The notes under the pieces: model-generated
Database searches by the model: none
Seen by the model: the letters and a program-made list of their open reading frames with translations, nothing else
What the model was told of the DNA's origin: nothing
In this document: piece after piece, positions 1 through 7,301 of the stretch
Numbering within the stretch: the stretch's first letter is position 1
Layout of the letters: every line of letters starts with the position of its first letter
Translations under genes and position numbers: made by a program
Origin: an uncultured Mycoplasmatota bacterium
GTDB lineage: Bacteria; Bacillota_I; Bacilli_A; RF39; UBA660
Assembly (NCBI GenBank): GCA_900551925.1
Contig: URXR01000043.1
Span: 1 to 10,314 of the forward strand
DNA: 10,314 nucleotides
Direction of reading: 5' to 3'

Positions 1-20
1 CCAGCATAGCTGGTGGTTTT
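1..20. repeat. Truncated REP-like palindrome at window edge
   Basis: A CCAGC-ATA-GCTGG hairpin occupies positions 1-13 and is followed by TGGTTTT. If the bases before the window read AAAACCA, the whole would be a longer palindrome with AACCACC/GGTGGTT arms, similar in style to the hairpin at 10291-10307. The left half lies outside the window, so this is a suggestion rather than a demonstrated repeat. It could instead be the tail of a terminator for a plus-strand gene to the left. Confidence 0.4.
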
Positions 21-23
21 AAA

Positions 24-43
24 TGCAAAACTGATGTTTTGCA
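24..43. other. Perfect 8-bp hairpin downstream of the CapA-like gene
   Basis: TGCAAAAC and GTTTTGCA form a perfect 8-bp inverted repeat around the loop TGAT. Neither strand has a long T-run directly after it; the minus strand continues TTTAAAACC. It is therefore not a textbook terminator, but it could be a second, backup hairpin or an mRNA 3'-end stabiliser downstream of the terminator at 48-78. Confidence 0.4.
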
Positions 44-47
44 TAAT

Positions 48-78
48 AAAAAAAGAAATTATTAACTCAACAATTTCT
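48..78 (-). terminator. Rho-independent terminator of the CapA-SGNH gene
   Basis: On the minus strand AGAAATT (78-72) pairs with AATTTCT (60-54), and the stem can extend inward by G-T, T-A and T-A pairs to about 10 bp with a 5-nt loop. A seven-T run (54-48), whose first T also closes the stem, follows directly. The hairpin overlaps the TAG stop at 77-79, so the gene terminates almost without a 3' UTR. The stem is AT-rich, so its strength is uncertain. Confidence 0.6.
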
Positions 79-1981
79 AATTTATCGGACTACTCCTAAG
101 AACTGCATAACTATAAAGCTCAATACCTTTACTACTGTTAGGATGAATATAATCAAGTAAATAGTCAAAAGCATTATGATTTTCTAAGAAAAGATTAATG
201 TATTTATTAGCATCAATATAAATATAATCATGTAAATTAGCATACTCCTCTAAAGCATCTGCATATTCTTTTATCATTGTAGTTTTTTTATTATAACTAA
301 GCGCTGAATTTAAATCATTAGCCAAACTTGTCCATGGTGCAATTAAAACTATCTGAGCATCATCACGAGTCATAGACACAATCTTATCAATATTTTTAAT
401 ATACTCCTCCGCAGTCATCGAACAAATTTTGTTATCTCTATATCTAACATCATTCGTGCCAAGAGCAATAAAATAAACATCTGAATCACTTTCTTCTATT
501 AAAGAACCAAAATTACTAATCATTTTTCTAGTAGTATAAGACCCATCCGAAATATTATTAACCTCTATATCAGGATATAACTCCATAAGCGGCTCATACC
601 AACCATGAAATCCATTTTTAGTTCCATGAGTAACACTATCACCAATAAAAGTAACACTAGAAGCTTCATCAAGCAAACTTTTCAAACTACTATCATCTAG
701 AGCATCTTCCACCACAAAGTTATTATTAGAATCATCTTTAAATACAAAATATCTTTCTTGAATCTGAGTAATATCAACTTCTTTTCCAATCATTGAAGAA
801 GTAACAATTTCTTGAACTTCACTAACTCTTTCTAGCTCTTCTTCACTAAACTCCTCATAAAGCTCTTCATCAGTATAAATATCATAAATTGGAACAGCTT
901 GATATTTGCCATCCTCTATTTCTTTTGTATACATTGGTACAACACTAGCACCTTCCACTTCTTTAGTATTTTTATTTATATAAAACTCTACTATCGAAGT
1001 CGCATCCCCATCATCCTTAACATAAGAATTAGCAAAATTACCTGGAGAATTAACCACTAAAGTATCTCCTATAAACTCTACTGGTTGAGTAGCATGAGAA
1101 TGATCTCCTAAAATTATATCTGCTCCATAAGATACAAAAATTTCATTCCATAAATCTTGAAATTCATTAGTTTCATGTATAAATTGTGAACCCATATGAG
1201 GCATAACTATTATAAGATCTGCCCCTGCTTCCAAAGCCTTATCAAAATCTTCTTTTACCAAAGTTTTTACTTTCTCAAAATATGGACTTTTTTCAGAAAC
1301 AATTAATGAAGTAATTCCAGGTTCTTCTTCCATAAAATAACTACTATCATAATAATTAGAACCCATTGTATAAGCTAAAACTGCTATTTTAATTCCTCTA
1401 ACTTCTACTATTTTAATTTCATTCTTATCAATATTACTCTTATAAGAACCTACTTGATCAAGTCCTATCTTATCCAAATAATCAATCGTATTATAAACTC
1501 CTTCTTTTCCCTTATCCATTAAATGATTATTAGCAGTAGTAACTAAATCAATTCCTGAATTTTTTACAGCAAGAGCAAACTCCTCTGGAAAACCTAAATA
1601 AATCTTTTCTCCATCACCATAATTACTAGTAGAATATCCCATTTTTTCATTAGATATTGGTCCTTCAAAAACCCCAATAGTGTAATCTGAATCATTAAAA
1701 TACGGTTTCACTCTTTCAAACATATAAGAAAAATCATATTTTTTAGTATCATCATCATAAGAGTTAGTAACTTGATCTTTAAGTAAAATTAAATCTCCAA
1801 CATAAGAAATAGAAATTGTATCTTTACTATTTTTAATATTTTTATTTAAATCTACTCGATTATCGCCAAAACATATACTATATCCTACTAAAAATACTAA
1901 AAAAAGTACCATTACTAGAAAAAAAAGTATTAATATTCTTTTACTATTTCTTTTTATAAAGCTTTTTTTCTTCTTTTTCAT
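77..1981 (-). CDS. Membrane-anchored CapA-like phosphoesterase fused to SGNH/GDSL hydrolase
   Basis: A 634-residue two-domain extracytoplasmic protein. A Lys-rich N-terminus (residues 2-15) precedes one hydrophobic helix at about 16-38, giving an uncleaved signal anchor. Residues about 55-350 match the PGA_cap/CapA metallophosphoesterase-like family: VGD (61-63), FEGPIS (105-110), ANNH (150-153), PHMG (261-264) and GDHSHATQP (292-300). Residues about 440-630 form an SGNH hydrolase with all four blocks: GDS (447-449, nucleophile Ser449), Gly480, GTND (508-511, Asn510) and D610-YI-H613. A Glu/Asp-rich linker joins them. By family, CapA domains occur in poly-gamma-glutamate or capsule export and wall-associated enzymes, and SGNH domains remove or transfer acyl groups on surface glycans. 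A role in modifying the envelope is inferred; the substrate is unknown. The ATG has an AGGGAG SD (1988-1993) 6 nt upstream. It is monocistronic, with its own promoter and terminator. Poly-gamma-glutamate synthesis itself is unlikely, since no capB or capC is nearby. Confidence 0.9.
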   Translation of the reverse strand: MKKKKKSFIKRNSKRILILFFLVMVLFLVFLVGYSICFGDNRVDLNKNIKNSKDTISISYVGDLILLKDQVTNSYDDDTKKYDFSYMFERVKPYFNDSDYTIGVFEGPISNEKMGYSTSNYGDGEKIYLGFPEEFALAVKNSGIDLVTTANNHLMDKGKEGVYNTIDYLDKIGLDQVGSYKSNIDKNEIKIVEVRGIKIAVLAYTMGSNYYDSSYFMEEEPGITSLIVSEKSPYFEKVKTLVKEDFDKALEAGADLIIVMPHMGSQFIHETNEFQDLWNEIFVSYGADIILGDHSHATQPVEFIGDTLVVNSPGNFANSYVKDDGDATSIVEFYINKNTKEVEGASVVPMYTKEIEDGKYQAVPIYDIYTDEELYEEFSEEELERVSEVQEIVTSSMIGKEVDITQIQERYFVFKDDSNNNFVVEDALDDSSLKSLLDEASSVTFIGDSVTHGTKNGFHGWYEPLMELYPDIEVNNISDGSYTTRKMISNFGSLIEESDSDVYFIALGTNDVRYRDNKICSMTAEEYIKNIDKIVSMTRDDAQIVLIAPWTSLANDLNSALSYNKKTTMIKEYADALEEYANLHDYIYIDANKYINLFLENHNAFDYLLDYIHPNSSKGIELYSYAVLRSSPIN

Positions 1982-2016
1982 ATATAACTCCCTCTCATGA
2001 AAAATAATGCTTTTAT

Positions 2017-2025
2017 ATTATATCA
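2017..2025 (-). promoter_or_regulatory. Extended -10 promoter of the CapA-SGNH gene
   Basis: On the minus strand TGATATAAT forms an extended -10 (TGN plus TATAAT). No good -35 is visible 16-18 bp upstream, as expected for promoters that rely on an extended -10. It would start transcription near 2010, leaving a leader of about 29 nt that contains the AGGGAG SD. It sits in the gap after the nitroreductase stop, so the CapA-like gene need not depend on readthrough from trpS. Confidence 0.5.
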
Positions 2026-2056
2026 TAAATATATATAAAAGTATCAAAAAAAGAAA

Positions 2057-2575
2057 CTATTTCATAATAATTTCTTCTAAAGTCTTTCTAGGTCTCATCT
2101 TTGGTTCTTGATTTTTATATCCTACTGCTAAACACGAAACACATTCTAAATCACAATTTGCAATTTTCTTTATCTCTTCTTTTATATAGTCCGTATTAGC
2201 AATCCATAAAGATCCTAATCCTAAATCAGTAGCTTTCAAATGCATATTTTCTACAAATGCTCCAATCGATAATAAATCATGATCTCTAAAATCACCTTCT
2301 GGATTATAAAAAACTCCTATTAAAGTAGGAACTTCATTTATGATACCTGCTGTATTATTAATACTAGGATCTAAAGAAGCTTTTTCTACAAGGCTTTTAT
2401 AAATTTCCTCTTTTTCTTGCTTTGAAAAAACTTTTACTTTCCAAGGTTGTCTATTATGAGCTGAAGGCGCTAAAATCCCCACTTTAATAATAGCCCTAAT
2501 ATCTAAAGAATTGGCACTTTCTTCCTTATATTTTCTAATACTCCTTCTCTCTAAAATAACCTCATCAAAACTCAT
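2057..2575 (-). CDS. Nitroreductase-family FMN flavoprotein
   Basis: A 172-residue cytoplasmic protein of the nitroreductase fold, at the short end for the family. RRSIRKY (10-16) is the classic N-terminal FMN-phosphate-binding motif, followed by LAPSAHNRQPWKV (35-47), which contacts the flavin. GLGSLW (119-124) is the conserved C-terminal FMN-contact segment. Members are homodimers that transfer two electrons from NAD(P)H to nitro compounds, quinones or other substrates; the substrate cannot be inferred here. The start ATG overlaps the trpS stop (ATGA) and only weak SD matches lie upstream, such as AAAGGA inside the trpS end. Translation is therefore probably coupled to trpS. The TAG stop is followed by a short GAAA-TAG-TTTC stem and seven T, a weak candidate terminator. 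No functional link to TrpRS is evident. Confidence 0.92.
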   Translation of the reverse strand: MSFDEVILERRSIRKYKEESANSLDIRAIIKVGILAPSAHNRQPWKVKVFSKQEKEEIYKSLVEKASLDPSINNTAGIINEVPTLIGVFYNPEGDFRDHDLLSIGAFVENMHLKATDLGLGSLWIANTDYIKEEIKKIANCDLECVSCLAVGYKNQEPKMRPRKTLEEIIMK

Positions 2576-3552
2576 CTTCCCAGTCCAATCCTTTCTTTCA
2601 TAAGAAAATATTTATTCTTAGCAATCTCTCTAGTTTTTAAAGCACCTCGATCTAACACTTCATCAAGATAAGAACTTTCTAAAATTTCCCCATATCTTTC
2701 TTGAATTTTAGCAACTTCTTCTACTACAACCTCACTTACTTCTTTCTTAAAATCTCCATAGTTATAGCCTAAAAACTTATTCTCAACCTCTTTAATATCA
2801 AGTCCCGTAAGAGCACTATAAATATTAATTAAATTAGAAATTCCTGGTTTTTTCTCCATATCATATTTTATTACCATTTCACTATCCGTTGTGGCACTCA
2901 TAATTTTTTTTCTTATAACATCTAAATTATCTAACAGTTTAATAACACCTTTCGGATTATCACTTGACTTACTCATCTTCTTTTCTGGATTAACTAAATC
3001 CATTATTTTAGTACCACTATCACTAATCATAACATCAGGAATCTTAAACACTTCTCCATATTTTTTATTAAAACGAATTGCAATATCTCTAGCAATTTCA
3101 ACATGTTGTTTCTGATCTATACCAACGGGTACATAATCTACATCATATGCTAAAATATCACTAGCCATTAATACTGGATAAGTAAAAAGTCCCGCTGAAA
3201 AATTAGCATTTTTCTTACTTTTATCCTTAAACTGAGTCATTCTAGAAAGTTCTCCAAAATAAGTATTACATTCCAAAAGCCATGATATATTAGCATGCCA
3301 CTCATTTTCCGACTGAATAAAAATAACATTTTTCTCTGGATCAATTCCACATGCTAAATAAAGTGCCACTAAACTTCTTATATTTTTACGGAGTTCCTCT
3401 CTATCAATAGGAATTGTAATAGCATGTAAATCCGCAATAAAAATATAACTTTCATATTCTTCTTGATTTTTTACCATTTGTTTAATTGCCCCAATATAAT
3501 TACCAAGAGTAATAACTCCTGTAGGTTGAAGTCCTGTTAATATTTTTTTCAT
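2572..3552 (-). CDS. trpS: Tryptophanyl-tRNA synthetase
   Basis: A 326-residue class I aminoacyl-tRNA synthetase that charges tRNA-Trp with tryptophan in the cytoplasm as a homodimer; the length is normal for bacterial TrpRS. The N-terminus has the characteristic GLQPTG motif (7-12) followed by TLGNYIGA (15-22), the TrpRS version of the HIGH signature. KMSKS lies at 192-196. The chosen ATG at 3550-3552 follows AAGGAGG (3560-3566) with ideal spacing. A longer frame starting at a TTG at 3591 would translate the promoter and SD and is rejected. The TGA stop is read as a true stop, because the protein ends where TrpRS normally ends and the next gene starts at the same position. No T-box leader fits in the space between the promoter and ATG. 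It is the first gene of a two-gene unit with the nitroreductase. Confidence 0.97.
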   Translation of the reverse strand: MKKILTGLQPTGVITLGNYIGAIKQMVKNQEEYESYIFIADLHAITIPIDREELRKNIRSLVALYLACGIDPEKNVIFIQSENEWHANISWLLECNTYFGELSRMTQFKDKSKKNANFSAGLFTYPVLMASDILAYDVDYVPVGIDQKQHVEIARDIAIRFNKKYGEVFKIPDVMISDSGTKIMDLVNPEKKMSKSSDNPKGVIKLLDNLDVIRKKIMSATTDSEMVIKYDMEKKPGISNLINIYSALTGLDIKEVENKFLGYNYGDFKKEVSEVVVEEVAKIQERYGEILESSYLDEVLDRGALKTREIAKNKYFLMKERIGLGR

Positions 3553-3559
3553 AAAAATT

Positions 3560-3580
3560 CCTCCTTTTATAATTATAACA
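3560..3580 (-). promoter_or_regulatory. Extended -10 and SD of trpS
   Basis: On the minus strand TGTTATAAT (extended -10; hexamer at 3572-3577) lies just upstream of AAGGAGG (3560-3566). A start about 7 nt downstream of the -10 falls at about 3565, so the transcript would begin at or within the SD, with a leader of only about 13 nt. No convincing -35 is seen. The SD is clear; the assignment of this -10 is less certain because the implied leader is so short. Confidence 0.45.
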
Positions 3581-3683
3581 TAAATATCCAAACTATTTAC
3601 TAATTCTTAAAATTTAATAACTAAAAATTACCCACTTTCAAATATTCTAAAAAATAAAAGTCTCAAATTTAAAAATCATCAAT

Positions 3684-3712
3684 TTGCCTAAATAATTTAA
3701 AATATATATACT
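3684..3712 (+). promoter_or_regulatory. Promoter placing +1 at the helicase start codon
   Basis: TTGCCT (3684-3689) and TATACT (3707-3712) are separated by exactly 17 bp. The expected start, about 7 nt after the -10, is position 3719, the A of the helicase ATG. No Shine-Dalgarno sequence lies between the -10 and the ATG (the gap reads TATCAC). The arrangement is that of a leaderless mRNA. The -35 matches consensus at 4 of 6 positions and the -10 at 5 of 6. Confidence 0.5.
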
Positions 3713-3718
3713 TATCAC

Positions 3719-5257
3719 ATGAAACAAGAAATAAACACTTTATTAGACAATATAAATGGTTATCCCTTAGATGAAAATCAAAGAAAAGTTGTAACTAGTA
3801 AAACTAAATATCTTTTAGTATCCGCTGGAGCAGGTTCTGGAAAAACCCTTACTATCATAGGAAAAATTAGATATTTAATTGAAATAGAAAAGTTAAGAGA
3901 AGATGAAATAATCTGTATATCTTTTACAAACGAAGCAACCAACAATTTAAAAAATAAGCTAAAAAATAATTATAACTATGACATTCCTTGTTACACCTTT
4001 CACAAATTAGGACTAGAAATACTAAAAACTCAAAACTATCATATAACAGACATTAATCTAATGTCGTACCTACTAGAAGAATACTTTATATCTTTAATTG
4101 AACATACTAAAGAAAATAAAAAAAGAGTCTTAAAATTCTTAAAAATAAAATACAATCTTTTTAATTACCACCAAAAATATAGTTCTTTAACCTCTAAAGA
4201 CTTAAAACTTTTAAAGGATCTTATTTTTAAATTTATTAATTTATTTAAATCAAACGATTATAATTCTGAAGATTTTTTAAAATTCTTAAAAAACTCCAAA
4301 TCCAAAAGAGAAAAATCATTTCTTATTCTAACTTATTATATTTACTATCACTATCAAAAAGAACTTTCATCTAAACAAGAAATAGATTTTAACGATATGA
4401 TTTCTCTAGCCACACAATATATAAACAAAAATGGTTATCCCAAAAATATAAAATATATTATTATCGATGAATTTCAAGATACTTCCAAAGTAAGATTTAA
4501 TCTAATAAAAGCAATTTTAAATAAAACTAAAGCCAATCTCTTAGTAGTAGGAGATGATTTTCAATCTATATATCGTTTCACAGGTTGTGATTTAGAACTA
4601 TTTTTAAACTTTAAAAATCTCTTTGCAAATAGTGAAATATTAAAAATTGAGAACACTTATCGTAACAGTCAAGAATTAATATCTATCGCCGGAAACTTCA
4701 TCATGAAAAATAAAAATCAATTAGAAAAAGATTTAAAATCTAATAAACATGAAAAATATCCCTTACAAATAATTTATTATCAAAACATCATAAAAACCTT
4801 TATCAATCTAATAAATCATATTTATACTACAACTAAAAAACCTATTCTTATCTTAGGAAGAAACAATTTCGATGTGAATTTATTAACTAAAAACAACCAT
4901 CTAATACTTAAAGAAAACACCATAATTTATCTAAAAAATCCCCATATAAAAATGACTTATCTAACAGTACATCGTTCTAAAGGTTTAGAAGAAGAAAATG
5001 TTATCATAATTAATTTAACAAATGATAAACTAGGATTTCCTAACAAATTAAAAGATGATAAAATTTTAAGACATGTCTCTTTAAAACCTAATAGTTTCCC
5101 CTATGACGAAGAAAGACGTTTATTTTACGTTGCAATAACTAGAACTAAAAATATTACTTATCTTCTAACACCTGTAAAAAATGAATCAATCTTTATAACT
5201 GAACTAAAAAAAGACTATAAAAACAAAATAAAAATAGTCAGAAATGATAAATTCTAA
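3719..5257 (+). CDS. Compact UvrD/Rep-like SF1A DNA helicase
   Basis: A 512-residue superfamily 1A helicase expected to translocate 3'-5' on single-stranded DNA using ATP, in repair or recombination. All core motifs are present in order: Q-motif LDENQR (17-22, Gln21), Walker A AGAGSGKT (36-43), Walker B DEFQD (250-254), motif III GDDFQSIYR (278-286), motif IV TYRNSQEL, motif V VHRSKGLEEENVI (417-429) and motif VI EERRLFYVAITR (464-475). It is much shorter than UvrD, Rep or PcrA (about 650-750 residues). The stretch between motifs IV and V, where the 2B domain sits, is too short for a full 2B. This resembles stand-alone helicases of uncertain role rather than UvrD itself. No ATG other than 3719 preserves the Q-motif and Walker A, although no SD is visible. 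It ends base-to-base against the convergent ATPase gene. No partner nuclease is adjacent. Confidence 0.92.
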   Translation: MKQEINTLLDNINGYPLDENQRKVVTSKTKYLLVSAGAGSGKTLTIIGKIRYLIEIEKLREDEIICISFTNEATNNLKNKLKNNYNYDIPCYTFHKLGLEILKTQNYHITDINLMSYLLEEYFISLIEHTKENKKRVLKFLKIKYNLFNYHQKYSSLTSKDLKLLKDLIFKFINLFKSNDYNSEDFLKFLKNSKSKREKSFLILTYYIYYHYQKELSSKQEIDFNDMISLATQYINKNGYPKNIKYIIIDEFQDTSKVRFNLIKAILNKTKANLLVVGDDFQSIYRFTGCDLELFLNFKNLFANSEILKIENTYRNSQELISIAGNFIMKNKNQLEKDLKSNKHEKYPLQIIYYQNIIKTFINLINHIYTTTKKPILILGRNNFDVNLLTKNNHLILKENTIIYLKNPHIKMTYLTVHRSKGLEEENVIIINLTNDKLGFPNKLKDDKILRHVSLKPNSFPYDEERRLFYVAITRTKNITYLLTPVKNESIFITELKKDYKNKIKIVRNDKF

Positions 5258-5263
5258 CTATTT
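5232..5263. terminator. Possible bidirectional terminator across the helicase/ATPase gene ends
   Basis: AAATAGT (5232-5238) pairs with ACTATTT (5257-5263), and AGAA (5240-5243) with TTCT (5252-5255) inside it, around a short AT-rich loop. Minus-strand transcripts then run into a T-rich stretch (ACTATTTTTATTTTG) and plus-strand transcripts into AAATTTTC. The element covers the TAA stop of the helicase and the TAG stop of the ATPase, the only place a shared terminator could be. The stem is weak and AT-only apart from two pairs. Confidence 0.4.
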
Positions 5264-7300
5264 AAATTTTCTCATAATTCTAAGCGTATTAAGTATTGTA
5301 AGAAGGGTTACTCCAGTATCTGCAAAAACTGCAAACCACATTGTAGCAATACCAAAAATACTTAAAATAAGAATTATTACTTTCACCCCTATCGCAAAAA
5401 TAAGATTTTGCTTTATTATGTAATTAGTATACTTAGAAATATCTATTCCTTTAGGAATCTTCATTAAATCATCAGTCATAATAACTATATCAGAAGCTTC
5501 AATCGCACTACTAGAGCCTGCACCACCCATCGAAATACCAATATCAGCTCTTTTTAAAACTGGAGCATCATTAATACCATCTCCTACAAAAGCTGTAAGT
5601 CCTTCATTTTGAGATATTGTTTCATATTCCTTATATTTATCCTCCGGAAGCATTTCATATTTTATATTATCAATTTTTAGTTTTTTTCCGACACTTAACG
5701 CAACCTCTTTTTTATCCCCAGTAAACACAAAAGTCTCTATATTTAATTTTTTCAATTTCGAAATGGCTTCTTCAGCATTTTTCTTAATTCCATCATCTAA
5801 AATAATTGAAGCTACATGCTCACCATCAATATTAAGATGCAAACTAGTATCAATAGTGCAATCATTACATATCGTTTTGGAACCAATCTTTACTAACTTA
5901 TCTCCTAATTTATACTTAATTCCTTTACCAGCAATCTCTTCATAATTAGAAACATCACTATTTTTAATCTTACCCTTATATAATTCTAAAATAGACTTAG
6001 CAATAGGATGATTAGATAAAGACTCTCCTTTAACTAATATCTCTATTATCTCTTCTTTAGTATAATTATCATCAAAAATTTCAATATCACGTACTTTAAA
6101 AGCTCCAGTTGTAAGGGTACCAGTCTTATCAAAAATTATTCTTTTTAAATGCATTAAATTATCTAAATAATTACTTCCTTTAACCAATATTCCATTTTTT
6201 GAAGCTACTCCAATACCTGTAAAATAAGAAAGTGGAACCGATATTGCAATAGCACAAGGACAAGCAATAACTAAAAAAGTTAAACCTCTATAAACACTAT
6301 CACTAAAACTTACTCCAAACAAAGGAAGTATAAAAGCCACTAAAATAGCAAGTAAAAGTACCACTGGCGTATAAATCTTACTAAATTTGCTAACTAATGT
6401 TTCTGTATGAGCCTTTTTAAAAGCAGCACTCATAGTAAGCTCTAATATCTTAGAAACCATTGAATTTTCATAAAGTTCTGTAGCTTTTATTTCAATTGCT
6501 TCTCCCATGTTAACTGAACCTGAAAAGACTGAATCACCTCGTTTTACTATGGTAGCATAAGACTCTCCTGTAAGATGAGCCATATCAAGACTAGTTTTAC
6601 CTTTCTTTATAACACCATCTACTGGAATTCTTTCACCCTTTTTAACCACTAAAATATCTCCAACTTTTATATCAAAAACATCTATTTTCTCTAAAGAATC
6701 TCCTGTTTTCAAATTAGCATAATCCTGTTTTATTTCCAGTAAACTTTTAATCGAAGTCCTAGTATTATTAATAGCTTTTTCCTCCAAAATTTTACCAAGT
6801 GTATACAAAGCCACAACCATTAATCCTTCCATAACTTCTCCAACAATAAAAGCTCCAATACAAGAAATAGAAATAAGCGCATTTTCATTTATGGTATGGC
6901 TCTTAACTAACATTCTTAAAGCATTTCTTACCGGTCTATATAAAAGAAGAACATAAGCTATAACCATGAGTAGAATCTCCAAAAAATAAGAAAAATCACA
7001 AAATAAACTTAAAATTCCTAAACTAACAGCAATTATAAGAACTGAAAGATAATACTCTTTTGAAGTATGATTATCTTCTAAAGAATCATCATAAACATAA
7101 GCATTAGGCTCTATTTTTTTTACTAAATTATTTATCTCTTCTAAACTAATATCATCAGCATCAGCTGAAAAAGTAATTCTCGAAGTACTAAAACTTACCA
7201 CAACATTATTAAGTTTAGAATTATTATTAAGATTTTCTTCAATCTTCCTAGCACAATTAGCACAATCTAAATTACCAATATTATAGCTATATTTTCGCAA
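5258..7300 (-). CDS. cadA: P1B-type heavy-metal-transporting ATPase, Zn/Cd (P1B-2) subtype
   Basis: A 680-residue integral membrane pump that uses ATP to export soft heavy-metal ions from the cytoplasm. An N-terminal HMA domain (about 1-68) carries DCANC (12-16). Two membrane pairs follow (about 83-121 and 141-172), then the actuator domain with TGES (244-247), membrane helices at about 308-360 with the ion-binding CPC (347-349), the phosphorylated Asp391 in DKTGTLT, HP (431-432), GDGINDAP (573-580), and a last helix pair at about 634-672. The subtype call rests on SVPLSYFTGIG directly after CPC and ADTG (660-663) in the last helix, features of CadA/ZntA pumps; CopA pumps have LATP after CPC and different last-helix residues. 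Exact metal is not determinable. The start codon is TTG, one base after the csoR stop, with AGGAGG (7311-7316) 10 nt upstream inside csoR. It is cotranscribed with csoR and expected to be metal-induced. Confidence 0.93.
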   Translation of the reverse strand: MRKYSYNIGNLDCANCARKIEENLNNNSKLNNVVVSFSTSRITFSADADDISLEEINNLVKKIEPNAYVYDDSLEDNHTSKEYYLSVLIIAVSLGILSLFCDFSYFLEILLMVIAYVLLLYRPVRNALRMLVKSHTINENALISISCIGAFIVGEVMEGLMVVALYTLGKILEEKAINNTRTSIKSLLEIKQDYANLKTGDSLEKIDVFDIKVGDILVVKKGERIPVDGVIKKGKTSLDMAHLTGESYATIVKRGDSVFSGSVNMGEAIEIKATELYENSMVSKILELTMSAAFKKAHTETLVSKFSKIYTPVVLLLAILVAFILPLFGVSFSDSVYRGLTFLVIACPCAIAISVPLSYFTGIGVASKNGILVKGSNYLDNLMHLKRIIFDKTGTLTTGAFKVRDIEIFDDNYTKEEIIEILVKGESLSNHPIAKSILELYKGKIKNSDVSNYEEIAGKGIKYKLGDKLVKIGSKTICNDCTIDTSLHLNIDGEHVASIILDDGIKKNAEEAISKLKKLNIETFVFTGDKKEVALSVGKKLKIDNIKYEMLPEDKYKEYETISQNEGLTAFVGDGINDAPVLKRADIGISMGGAGSSSAIEASDIVIMTDDLMKIPKGIDISKYTNYIIKQNLIFAIGVKVIILILSIFGIATMWFAVFADTGVTLLTILNTLRIMRKFK

Positions 7301-7301
7301 A

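Noticed and set aside
2046..2063. Terminator after the nitroreductase (GAAA-TAG-TTTC then seven T, minus strand)
   Set aside because: The stem is only 4 bp with a 3-nt loop. The T-run makes it suggestive, but it is too weak to call.
2891..3115. Plus-strand open frame of about 74 codons opposite trpS
   Set aside because: It is antisense to the strongly conserved KMSKS region, has no SD and resembles no known protein; a by-product of trpS codon use.
3553..3591. Upstream extension of trpS to a TTG at 3591
   Set aside because: It would translate the -10 and SD. The MKKILTGLQPTG start at 3552 fits TrpRS and has AAGGAGG at the right distance.
3553..3718. T-box riboswitch for trpS
   Set aside because: The trpS/helicase gap is only 166 nt, is shared by two divergent promoters, and shows no T-box consensus or terminator/antiterminator pair.
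5763..5945. Plus-strand open frame of about 60 codons opposite the ATPase
   Set aside because: Lies fully within the nucleotide-binding domain of the ATPase gene on the other strand, with no SD or promoter.
5258..7300. Copper-exporting CopA identity for the ATPase
   Set aside because: The adjacent CsoR suggests it, but the residues after CPC and in the last helix are CadA/ZntA-like, so the P1B-2 subtype is preferred.
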